From an uncultured Bacilli bacterium (GTDB lineage: Bacteria; Bacillota_I; Bacilli_A; RF39; UBA660): a stretch of DNA of 59,814 bases. The notes under the pieces are model-generated. The model was not told the origin of the DNA. It did not search any database and saw nothing but the letters and a program-made list of their open reading frames with translations. Positions 8,929 to 16,856 of the stretch are shown piece by piece; position 1 is the stretch's first letter, and every line of letters begins with the position of its first letter. Where the stretch lies: positions 1 through 59,814 of the forward strand of contig CAKOKU010000007.1 of assembly GCA_934095865.1 (NCBI GenBank), in the 5' to 3' direction. The position numbers and the translations under genes are program-made.

Positions 8929-10851
8929 ATGAAATCATTTATAAATAACTTGAAAAAGAGTAATAAAGTATATTTAGCAGTTCTTTTAATTTCTCTTTGT
9001 TCTTATTTAGTCGGGTATGTTATTTTTATTAAAAACATTGCTGTTTTAACAGGAATTGAAACTCTTATTAGATTAATTTTAATTATTTTATTTGGCTTAT
9101 GGTTCTTAGTATGGCTGATTATGGGATTAGTTTATTTATTTAATAAAAAATATTCTAATTTTATTATAATGATTGTTTTTACTGTTATCTTTAATGTTAT
9201 CTTTTTTGTGGCTGGATATTATATTGATGCTGTCTATAAAGAAATTGATGGAATGAGTAAAGATACTTTAAATTATACTTCGTATTTGATAAGTATGAAA
9301 GATACTAGTTTTAATAGCGATTCTAAAGTTGGTATTATTAGCGATTCTAATAACATTGAAGGTAATGTCTTAGCAAAAGAGTTAATTAATAAGGATAAAT
9401 TAGCAAATAAGTTGTATCAATATGATGATTTTTACGCAATGTTAAGTGATTTATATAGTGGTAAAATTGATGCTTGTTTTGTTTCAAGTAATTATACTAT
9501 CTTATTTTCTAGTGAAGAAGCTTATCAAAATATTAAAGATGACACAAAAGTTATAAGTTCTTTTAGTAAAGAAATGAAAAATCAAGATAATGTTGTTTAT
9601 TCAAATAAAAAATTAACAGAGCCATTTACTATTTTAGTTATGGGGGTTGATTCAGAAGTTAATGGTCTTAATGCAAATGGAGCTTTTAACGGAGATACTT
9701 TAATGCTAGTTACTTTCAATCCTAAAACTTTGTCAGCTAGTATGTTTAGTATTCCAAGAGATGAATATGTACCGATTAGCTGTCGAAATGGAGCTTTAGC
9801 AAAAATTAATTCAGCGGCGGCTTATGGTACTAACTGCGTTTTGAATACAGTTAAAAATTTAACTGATGTTGACATTGATTATTATGTAAAAATGAATTTT
9901 AAAGGTGTTGTTGATTTAGTTGAAGCTCTAGGTGGTATTACTGTTGACGTTGAAAAACCTTGGAGTAATTGGAATGCAGGAGTTAATTACAATGGACGTG
10001 TTTGCGAACAAAATTCTAATCGTGAATTTGGTGATAAAGTAATATGTATGGATCCCGGTGTTCAAGTTCTAAATGGTGAACAAGCCTTAGCATATTCAAG
10101 AAATCGTCATCAATATATTGGCTCTGATTTAGATCGGATTAGACATCAACAAGATGTGGTTGAGGCTATTATTGAGAAAGCTAAAACTTTAAGAAGCTTT
10201 GATGACTTTAAAAATGTTTTAAATGCTGTACAAAAAAATATGGATACGAATCTTACTACGGAACAAATTCTATCTTTATATGAAGTAGGCAAAAGTTTTT
10301 TAGTTAATTCTCTAAATGGTAATGATGTTAAATTTTCTATTTATAAAACTACTTTAGAAACATATAGTTTACCTGTTTACTTAGGTTACTCTACTACTTC
10401 AGCTTTAGGCTATTATAAAGATTCTTTGGAAGATATTAAAAAAATGATGAAAACTAACTTGGGATTAATAGAAAAAAGTCCAAATAAAACATTTAGTGTT
10501 GATTATAATGAAGAATATACCACTAAATATTATGGTAAGAAATTGTATGGTGGGAAGTCCGTAGCAACAATGCCTAACTTAATTGGCAGTGGTATTGATT
10601 ATGTTAGAAGTTGGGCAGATAATAATGGTGTAAAATTAACAGTTGTTGAAGTATATGATGGGGATGAACATTTTAATTATTTATACGGAGATAATATTGT
10701 TGCCGATCAATCTATTCATATTAATACTGTAATAAATAGCAGTACAAATCTTACTGTTTATGTTAATAAAAGAAGTTCTTTAATTAATAATGATGATAAT
10801 ACCCTGCCTGAAAGAAATCAAAATGATACTGTAATAGATAATGAAGAATAA
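8929..10851 (+). CDS. LCP family protein with C-terminal PASTA-like domain
   Basis: 640 aa. Three N-terminal hydrophobic helices (about residues 17-35, 45-67, 75-95) precede a periplasmic-binding-like stretch and the LCP domain: MFSIPRDEYVPI, YYVKMNFKGVVDLVEALGGI and ALAYSRNRHQYIGSDLDRIRHQQ. Near residues 545-625, MPNLIGSGIDYVRSWADNNG and a NLTVYVNK ending look like a PASTA domain, which would bind the wall. Its likely role is glycopolymer ligation to peptidoglycan. An Asn/Asp-rich tail ends the protein. Confidence 0.9.
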   Translation: MKSFINNLKKSNKVYLAVLLISLCSYLVGYVIFIKNIAVLTGIETLIRLILIILFGLWFLVWLIMGLVYLFNKKYSNFIIMIVFTVIFNVIFFVAGYYIDAVYKEIDGMSKDTLNYTSYLISMKDTSFNSDSKVGIISDSNNIEGNVLAKELINKDKLANKLYQYDDFYAMLSDLYSGKIDACFVSSNYTILFSSEEAYQNIKDDTKVISSFSKEMKNQDNVVYSNKKLTEPFTILVMGVDSEVNGLNANGAFNGDTLMLVTFNPKTLSASMFSIPRDEYVPISCRNGALAKINSAAAYGTNCVLNTVKNLTDVDIDYYVKMNFKGVVDLVEALGGITVDVEKPWSNWNAGVNYNGRVCEQNSNREFGDKVICMDPGVQVLNGEQALAYSRNRHQYIGSDLDRIRHQQDVVEAIIEKAKTLRSFDDFKNVLNAVQKNMDTNLTTEQILSLYEVGKSFLVNSLNGNDVKFSIYKTTLETYSLPVYLGYSTTSALGYYKDSLEDIKKMMKTNLGLIEKSPNKTFSVDYNEEYTTKYYGKKLYGGKSVATMPNLIGSGIDYVRSWADNNGVKLTVVEVYDGDEHFNYLYGDNIVADQSIHINTVINSSTNLTVYVNKRSSLINNDDNTLPERNQNDTVIDNEE

Positions 10852-10867
10852 ATATTTAAGTTAAAGA

Positions 10868-11247
10868 TAAAAGACCGTCTATTTTGAGATGGTCTTTTAA
10901 ATATAGTTTTTAACTTTTAATCGTCGATTAAAAATATCTATATTATATGTTTAGGATATTATCCAAGAAAAACCCTTGTTTCCAATCTATTTTATAGATT
11001 ACTTTGTAAATAAAGTTACTTCTTATATTAAAAGCCTTGACCTTTAATTTTTAGTGACATTAAACTATCTTTAATCGTAGTAGGAATCTGGCGGGCACCA
11101 AGGCTGTTTGTAACGTTCCAGTTGTTAATGCGGCCGACGCTATTCTGCATCCACTCATTAGCATTGCCGTTAGGAGCGTAGAAATTAGAAGGCGTTCTAT
11201 GCCTTAGGCCAACTAATTAGGATTTTTCTAGAGAATTAAATTTCTCT
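10868..11247 (-). ncRNA. DGR template-RNA-like unit U2
   Basis: Core at 11090-11196 with 9 AAC/AAT codons of 29. Its 5' border is slightly changed (GAACGCCTTC rather than GTCGCCTTC). The -10 box TAAAAT at 11254-11259 abuts the T-run of the U3 terminator, so the end of one unit and the start of the next are fused. The 5' leader folds as AGAGAA/TTCTCT. The conserved 3' module runs from about 10930 to 11089 and the 10869-10898 hairpin ends the unit. No VR-frame start codon. Confidence 0.68.
10869..10898. terminator. Terminator shared by the LCP gene and template unit U2
   Basis: A 12-bp stem (10869-10880 with 10887-10898) flanked by A-rich and T-rich runs on both sides. It serves the plus-strand LCP gene and the minus-strand U2 RNA, which converge here. 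Confidence 0.8.
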
Positions 11248-11261
11248 TAGATTATTTTATC

Positions 11262-11653
11262 AAAAAAGACGGTTATTGTCATTTCATTTATGGTAACCGT
11301 CATTGATATAGTTTTAAAACTTCTAACATGATTGCTAGGCGTATCTATATCTTTTATTTTGAACTTATGGTTCAAGAAAGAGCCTTGTTTCCAATCTAGT
11401 GTTAGATTACTTTATAAATAAAGCTACTTCTTATATTAAAAGTCTTAACCTTTAATCATTAGTGACATTAAATTATTTCTAATCGTAGTAGGAATCTGGC
11501 GGGCACCATTGCTGTTCGTAACGTTTGGATTGTTGAGGAAGCCGCCGCTATTCAGTCTCCACTCATTAGCATTGCCCCAGTTAGCGCTGAAATTAGAAGG
11601 CGACTAAGAGACACTAGCAATAGTTTTTAGGTTCTTTCTGGAGAATTGCCTCC
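11262..11653 (-). ncRNA. DGR template-RNA-like unit U3 (closest to the VR in its first half)
   Basis: Clear -10 TATAAT at 11660-11665. Core at 11498-11604 with 10 AAC/AAT codons of 29. Over the first 12 core codons after the border, the target-gene VR differs at five positions and every one is an adenine in U3 (A to G or A to T). The second half does not match in this way. The terminator is a perfect 8-bp stem GACGGTTA/TAACCGTC (11268-11275, 11294-11301) with a six-T run on the minus strand. Confidence 0.72.
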
Positions 11654-11679
11654 GGTTAAATTATATCATTTTTAAAAGT

Positions 11680-12093
11680 TAAATAAAAAGATAGATTATT
11701 CTTTATTAATATTAAATCTATCTTAATGATATAGTTTGCTAATTAGTATTCCATACTTGGCCTATTAATATCTATATCTCATGTTTAGGGATTACTACAT
11801 CCCAAGAGAAATCCTTGTTTCCAATCTACTTATAGATTATCTTGTTTTAAATCAAGATTGTTTCTTAAATTAATAGTCTTAACCATTAATTGTTAGTGAC
11901 ATTAAATTATTTCTAATCGTAACAGGAATCTGGCGGGCACCATTGCTGTTAGTAACCCAGTTCCAATTGTTGAGGTAGCCGCCGCTATTCTGAATCCACT
12001 CACGGGCTGTGCCGTTGGTCGCGTTGAAATTAGAAGGCGATGGGTAAACCCTACTTTTGTTAGGATTTCTCTAGAGAATTTGTACATTCTCTT
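11680..12093 (-). ncRNA. DGR template-RNA-like unit U4
   Basis: Core at 11932-12041, 9 AAC/AAT codons of 30; the 5' border reads ATCGCC. The -10 TAAAAT at 12100-12105 directly follows the T-run of the U5 terminator, the same arrangement as U2/U3. The terminator is AAGATAGATT/AATCTATCTT (11688-11697, 11715-11724) with a T-run. The longest open frame here (11902-12087) is in a different frame from the VR and is not regarded as a gene. Confidence 0.68.
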
Positions 12094-12105
12094 AACTATA
12101 TTTTA

Positions 12106-12503
12106 TCAAAAAATGATGGCATATGCTATTAATAGTATATCCACCACCGTTGATACAGTTTATAATTACTAGGCAAATAAAGCCATATAATATCTATATC
12201 TTATCTTCTGAACTACTGTTCAAGAAAGAATCTTGTTTCCAATCTACTTTATAGATTACTTTATAAAAAAGTTACTTCTTATATTAAAAGCCTTAACCTT
12301 TAATCATTAGTGACATTAAATTATTTTTAATCGTAGCAGGAATCTGGGCGGGCACCAAGGCTGTTGGTAACGTCCCACCAATTGTTAAGATAGCCACCGC
12401 TATTCTGATTCCACTCATTAGCATTGCCGTTGGTCGCGTTGAAATTAGAAGGCGACTTCATCTTAGCTATCAGTTAATAGATTCTCTCTAGAGAAAAATC
12501 TCC
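12106..12503 (-). ncRNA. DGR template-RNA-like unit U5
   Basis: -10 TATAAT at 12510-12515, just downstream of the Rpn gene stop. Core at 12347-12456, 10 AAC/AAT codons of 30. Its 3' border has one extra C (GCCCGCCCAG), as in U7 and the real VR; the other five units lack it. The terminator stem is at 12118-12142 with a single bulge, followed by a six-T run. Confidence 0.7.
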
Positions 12504-12551
12504 TAATAAATTATACCATGATGATAAGGAATGAAGCTATATATAATAATT

Positions 12552-13454
12552 TTATTTTAATTTTTCTATTTCTTCTTTGCTTAACCCTGTTATCTTAGCT
12601 ATTGTTTCTATGTCTAGATCTAAAGCCAAAGCATTTTTTACATCTTCAATCTTGCCTTCTAATTTTCCTTCTAATCTTCCTTTCTTTTTTCCTATTTCTT
12701 CGCCTTTTGATTTGCCATCTTCGTACGCCGTATTTCTTAACATCTCTTCATTTGATAAGTCTGTATATAGATATACCATTTCATCATCTTTTGATAAATC
12801 TTCTACTCTTCTTGTCAAAGTATCAACATCACTTTTTTTCATAATCTTTCCCGCACTTTCTTTTAAGACTTCGACATCATCTGTTAGTAACATTCGACAG
12901 ATAACGCCAATCTCTTCTTCTCTTTTACTAACATAATTATATCCTGAATCTAGGGCTTTTACCATAGCTATTTGATAAAATATTACAGAGTCATCAGCTA
13001 CTTCTCCTAATTCATTTCTTAATTTGATTTCTTCTAAAATATTTCTTTGGGGATAATTAAAGTTGTTGAAGTTAATTTGATAGAATTTTCGTACTTCATT
13101 GTATGATTTATCTTTTAGTTTTAAGTTACCACTGGCAACGGTAAATCCATATACGTAATTTCTTTTTAACATATATTTTGTACTATTTAATTCAATGTTA
13201 ATTTTATCATCATGATAATTTAACAATAAATCTACTTTATTTAATTTTTCTTTCTTATTATGTTTCATTAAGTTTTCATTTAAAATGGTTAGATTACAAT
13301 GAATTTCTTCTAATGGTATTTGGGTAATAATGGCAACTATTCCTTCTAAGGCTGACATACATTCTTCATAGTTTAATACTTGAGTAAACATATAATCGAA
13401 TGACATCGGTATAATCTTGCCTTTCTCTAATTTTAATAGTCTTTCTTTTGACAT
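12552..13454 (-). CDS. Rpn family recombination-promoting nuclease / PD-(D/E)XK putative transposase
   Basis: 300 aa from the ATG at 13454, which has GGAG 5 nt upstream; a GTG at 13460 is also possible. N-terminal SFDYMFTQVL, KVDLLLNY and INIELN match the PD-(D/E)XK core of the Rpn/PF12784 family. The C terminus has a Gly/Lys/Glu-rich helix (GKKKGRLEGKLEGK) and the short ITGLSKEEIEKLK helix common in these proteins. E. coli Rpn proteins are DNA endonucleases that raise RecA-independent recombination. It sits inside the template-RNA array on the same strand and is duplicated at the left window edge. A role in reshuffling the array is inference. Confidence 0.85.
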   Translation of the reverse strand: MSKERLLKLEKGKIIPMSFDYMFTQVLNYEECMSALEGIVAIITQIPLEEIHCNLTILNENLMKHNKKEKLNKVDLLLNYHDDKINIELNSTKYMLKRNYVYGFTVASGNLKLKDKSYNEVRKFYQINFNNFNYPQRNILEEIKLRNELGEVADDSVIFYQIAMVKALDSGYNYVSKREEEIGVICRMLLTDDVEVLKESAGKIMKKSDVDTLTRRVEDLSKDDEMVYLYTDLSNEEMLRNTAYEDGKSKGEEIGKKKGRLEGKLEGKIEDVKNALALDLDIETIAKITGLSKEEIEKLK

Positions 13455-13791
13455 AAGCACTCCTCTTTTCTATTAGAAGGAATTAGTCCTTCTAATATAT
13501 ATATTAGGGAAAAGTTGATGATTTCCTTTAAAAGTTGTTAATTTTTAATAAACAAATAAAGCTGTCATTTTTCGTGACAACTTTTGACATAGTTTCTTAA
13601 TCATTAATTTAGGCACTAACAATATCTATATCTTTTGTTTAGGAATAATATTCCAAGAAAAATCCTTGTTTCCAATCTACTCTATATAGATTACTTTATA
13701 AATAAAGTTACTTCTTATATTAAAAGCCTTAACCTTTAATTTTTAGTGACATTAAATTATCTTTAATCGTAGTAGGAATCTGGCGGGCACC
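13441..13791 (-). repeat. Duplicated module: Rpn 5' end plus template-RNA 3' module, copy B
   Basis: Partner of 1-352. Nearly identical through the Rpn start, its leader, the terminator and the U6 3' module, then divergent at the template core. Confidence 0.9.
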
Positions 13792-13931
13792 AAAGCTACC
13801 GATGTACCAATGATTTTGCAAGCGGCCGTCGCTATCCAATCTCCACCCATTAACGTGAACGTCAACAGCGTTGAAATTAGAAGGCGACATCTAATGCCAA
13901 TTTGACAGAATTTTTCTAGATAATTAAATTC
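13548..13931 (-). ncRNA. DGR template-RNA-like unit U6 (core looks already diversified)
   Basis: Core at 13782-13888 with only 4 AAC/AAT codons of 29, against 9-11 in the other units. It shares GGG for GAG at codon 11 and TTT for AAT at the last codon with the true VR. It therefore resembles a VR-type product placed in a template locus. The 3' module and terminator (GTTGTCA/TGACAGC stem, 13561-13581) are intact; the -10 (TAATAAT at 13939-13945) is weaker than in U1, U3, U5 and U7. Confidence 0.62.
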
Positions 13932-13949
13932 TTTAGAAATTATTAAAAA

Positions 13950-14352
13950 AGACTTTAAAAAGGATAAAAAAATATTTATCCTCTATTGGCATAGTCGGCA
14001 ACCATTTACTTATCAATTAAATAGTATCTATACCCTATCTTTGGGTTTTATCAAAAAAGACAAAATCCAGAAAAGCCCTTGTTTCCAATCTACTTTATAG
14101 ATTACTTTACAAATAAAGTTACTTCTTATATTAAAAGCCTTGGCCTTTAATCATTAGTGACATTAAACTATCTTTAATCGTAGTAGGAATCTGGGCGGGC
14201 ACCATTGCTGTTGTTAACCCACGTGTTGTTAAGCCAGCCGTTGCTATTCTGAATCCACTCATTAGCGTGGCCGTTCCAAGCGTTGAAATTAGAAGGCGAC
14301 GATGAGCAGACTTCCCTAACTTGGTAGGACTCCTCTAGAGAATTTAATCTCC
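13950..14352 (-). ncRNA. DGR template-RNA-like unit U7 (nearest to the target gene)
   Basis: -10 TATAAT at 14359-14364. Core at 14194-14300 with 11 AAC/AAT codons of 29, the highest of the seven. Like U5 and the VR it has the extra C at the 3' border. The terminator stem AGGATAAA/TTTATCCT (13961-13968, 13975-13982) is followed by a T-run. It lies about 290 bp downstream of the variable protein gene. Several VR differences from U7 are not at adenines, so it is not a simple template of that VR. Confidence 0.7.
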
Positions 14353-14459
14353 ATAAAAATTATACTATAACTACTATCTTAAGTAAATTGCCTCTGTTTT
14401 AAAAATATAAACTGCATCCTTTTATACTATAATAATTTTTTAATTTTTATAAAAGTTAT

Positions 14460-14491
14460 CCGTTTCTCCTCTTAACAAAGAGGAGAAACGG
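14460..14491. terminator. Strong 14-bp hairpin downstream of the target gene
   Basis: A perfect 14-bp stem with a 4-nt loop (CCGTTTCTCCTCTT arm), unusually GC-rich for this window. A T-rich but interrupted tract follows on the minus strand. It could be a second terminator, or a DNA cruciform of the type found near DGR variable regions. Confidence 0.55.
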
Positions 14492-14606
14492 AACAAGGAT
14501 CCACAGTTCATATTATCCTTTTATTTTCTATTTTACTACTCCACTCTCTTCTACTTCAATTTACAATTCATCTCAATCACAGTTTGAGCCAAGAAAAAAA
14601 GACGCC

Positions 14607-14632
14607 AAGTCGAATGAAGATTCATTCGACTT
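14607..14632 (-). terminator. Terminator hairpin of the variable protein gene
   Basis: A perfect 12-bp stem with a 2-base loop starts 11 bp after the stop codon. Seven Ts follow within a few bases on the minus strand. It is about 100 bp from the VR end. Confidence 0.8.
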
Positions 14633-14643
14633 AATTCGTCTCA

Positions 14644-16746
14644 TTAATTTGATGTTTTTATTACAAAAGGTGAAGAACTTGTTCCAATGCCTCCAGATAT
14701 CAGAGCATCAGACTTCAGATTGATAACTGGGCGGGCACCAAAACTGGCTGCGACGTACCACCACGGGTCGAGATAGCCAGCGCTATACTGAAACCACCCA
14801 TAAGCATAGCCCCAGTAAGCGCTGAAACTAGAAGGCGACATTGTCCAGTAATGATTCGTAGAATATGCCCAACTTAATTTATTTAAGTGGCGATTATCCA
14901 TACCAGCAAATACTAGTTCATCATATGTTATTAAACCAACTGGATAAGTAAGCGCTTGGTTTCCATCTACCGTTCTTGTTTCGCCATCACTCTTAGAAAC
15001 TGTATACATATCTCTACCTGTGTTTGGACAAGTAAATTGTGCTAAGTAATTATAATGTCTTCCCAAAGCACCAAAGTGACTGTCCTTATTTGTTTGAATA
15101 CCATCACCACTAGCACTAGTTGCTAATGATCTATCTCCACAGAAACCAACAGAAGTTGATATATAACTTGAATATCCCTTATCTGCTATATTTGTTTTAT
15201 ACCATGAATCCACTGCTGTTTTGATTGTTGAATCATTTGTATTTGCATGGACTTCATCAAATGTTTCTGCATCCGCATCACCGTACATGTAACCAACATA
15301 TGCTGGGTCATTATATTTACTATTAAATTGATAATTTCTTGTATTTATTGATTGAGCTGTTCCGGTTGCATTTGCTTTTGATCCATTATAGATAAGTCTT
15401 ATTGAACCATCTCCATTAATTCTTACTATTTGCCAATAATATCCAGCAAATAAAACATTGTTATTTTTTACATTGCCTCTGTAATAATATGTTGTACCAT
15501 AATCATCGGTTCCAGCGTATAAACCTTTATCTGATTTATCACTTTCTAATTCAGTTTCTACTAGTGGCGTAACAGTTAATTTAAATGTTGTTGAATCATA
15601 TTTTATGTTATGCCATGTTGTTTGCGTATCACTCTTTGTTGCACCAGTTACTTCATATATTGTTATATCTCCACTACCAATTGAAGAATATAATTTACCA
15701 GTAGCCGTATTATATGCAATTGATTGTGTCTGGTAATAGTAATGTGTATCTCCACCATATGTAATTGTGGTTGGATCTACATATACATAATTTGATAGCG
15801 AATATCTACCTGTTTCACTATTAAAAGTCTTTGTTTTATATAGTCTCATCATTGTATCATTTGTTGTTAAATTTGAACTTTCGTCTGATGAAGTATCATT
15901 ATCTACAACACTTGCAGCCGGAACTACAACCGTATTTGTTTGAGTAGCATTAGATTTTTCTAACCATTTAATTACTGGAGCTGTATTAGTTACTTTAATA
16001 CCACTATCAGTTGTTGTTATATTAGCACTTTGTTTAGCCTTAATTTGTTCAATAGCTAAAGCTGGTGTTGTTTGATATTCATTAGCTAAAATAGCATCAT
16101 GTAAAGTATTATATCCAGAATCAACTGGGGAATAACTACTAGGAACAGCTTTTACTACTATCTTACTCTTAAATGATTTAGCTTCTGAATTACCATTAGC
16201 ATCTACTAAATCTTCAACAGTAGTATCTTCATGAATCCATAATGATACACTATACTCTACTGAGTCATTAGTACCTAAATATCCCGTAGCAATTGTTCTC
16301 GATTCTGTACTTGTACTAAGACTAAATTCTGATTTTGCTAAAGCTTCTGATACTTCACTTAATTTTTTTACTTCTTCATTATTAACTCTTACCGCTACAT
16401 ATTTACTACTTAAAGTAGTACCTTCAAGCATTTCTAAGTTAACATCATATTTAGCAAAAATACTACAATTATTGGTTATTGTGAATGTATAAGGTTTTAA
16501 TTTTTTACCTTCTTCATTTGTTATTGGATAAGCATTTTCTAAAACGATTGGATTCTTTTCATCGCTTAAAGTAACATCAAAGCAACCAGAATTAACTACA
16601 TTTGTATTTTCTGATGTTTTAGTATCAATCCAATATGCGTAAGAAATACCCACACCAATTAAACCAATTAAGCAAATAGAAGTAATAATAAATATAATTA
16701 TATTACTTTTTTTCTTAAATGGCTTAACGCTTACTTTTTCTTCCAT
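14644..16746 (-). CDS. DGR target: membrane-anchored variable surface protein
   Basis: 700 aa. One N-terminal membrane segment (about residues 14-36) is followed by SYAYWIDTKTSEN, resembling the TasA/camelysin start. A Thr/Ser-rich middle and an FGE/C-type-lectin-like C-terminal domain follow (from about YYYRGNVKNNNVLFAGYYWQ). The variable tip SPSSFSAYWGYAYGW to SFGARPVINLK is rich in Tyr/Trp/Ser/Ala and encoded without any AAY codon, the usual result of adenine mutagenesis. AAGGAG precedes the start; an extended -10 (TGTGGTATTTT) near 16779-16789 suggests its own promoter. Ligand unknown. Confidence 0.88.
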   Translation of the reverse strand: MEEKVSVKPFKKKSNIIIFIITSICLIGLIGVGISYAYWIDTKTSENTNVVNSGCFDVTLSDEKNPIVLENAYPITNEEGKKLKPYTFTITNNCSIFAKYDVNLEMLEGTTLSSKYVAVRVNNEEVKKLSEVSEALAKSEFSLSTSTESRTIATGYLGTNDSVEYSVSLWIHEDTTVEDLVDANGNSEAKSFKSKIVVKAVPSSYSPVDSGYNTLHDAILANEYQTTPALAIEQIKAKQSANITTTDSGIKVTNTAPVIKWLEKSNATQTNTVVVPAASVVDNDTSSDESSNLTTNDTMMRLYKTKTFNSETGRYSLSNYVYVDPTTITYGGDTHYYYQTQSIAYNTATGKLYSSIGSGDITIYEVTGATKSDTQTTWHNIKYDSTTFKLTVTPLVETELESDKSDKGLYAGTDDYGTTYYYRGNVKNNNVLFAGYYWQIVRINGDGSIRLIYNGSKANATGTAQSINTRNYQFNSKYNDPAYVGYMYGDADAETFDEVHANTNDSTIKTAVDSWYKTNIADKGYSSYISTSVGFCGDRSLATSASGDGIQTNKDSHFGALGRHYNYLAQFTCPNTGRDMYTVSKSDGETRTVDGNQALTYPVGLITYDELVFAGMDNRHLNKLSWAYSTNHYWTMSPSSFSAYWGYAYGWFQYSAGYLDPWWYVAASFGARPVINLKSDALISGGIGTSSSPFVIKTSN
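14730..14839 (-). other. DGR variable region (VR) of the target gene
   Basis: Between borders GTCGCCTTCT and GGTGCCCGCC, both shared with the template units, lie 30 codons with no AAC or AAT. The template units have 9-11 such codons in the same span (U6 has 4). The 3' border and following CAG match U5 and U7 for three bases more than the other units. GC content is higher than flanking sequence. Confidence 0.82.
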
Positions 16747-16856
16747 CTTTATTACTCCTTATTATTATTTCTACTAATAAAATACCACATATGACAAAAA
16801 AAGTAAATTGGTTTTCTTTCTGTTAACTAAAAAATGGCAGAATTTGGCAATTTACA

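Larger units (their letters stand above)
14353..14643 (-). other. Noncoding gap between U7 and the variable protein gene
   Basis: No credible open frame. It holds two strong hairpins, listed separately, and an A/T-rich stretch carrying the U7 promoter. Confidence 0.7.

Noticed and set aside
11902..12087. 61-aa open frame in template unit U4
   Set aside because: It is in a different frame from the VR, has no ribosome binding site, and the corresponding frames of other units are closed.
12577..12936. 119-aa plus-strand open frame antisense to the Rpn gene
   Set aside because: It is a shadow of the Rpn coding frame, Ser/Phe-rich, with no ribosome binding site.
110..14352. CRISPR array as an explanation of the repeated units
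   Set aside because: Repeat units are about 380-430 bp with promoters and terminators, there are no 20-40-bp direct repeats with regular spacers, and no cas gene.
110..14352. Seven decayed 3' ends of target genes (pseudogenes)
   Set aside because: Kept as the main alternative but not preferred: all units retain a terminator and the same 3' module, most have clear -10 boxes, and the cores stay AAY-rich, which decay would not preserve.
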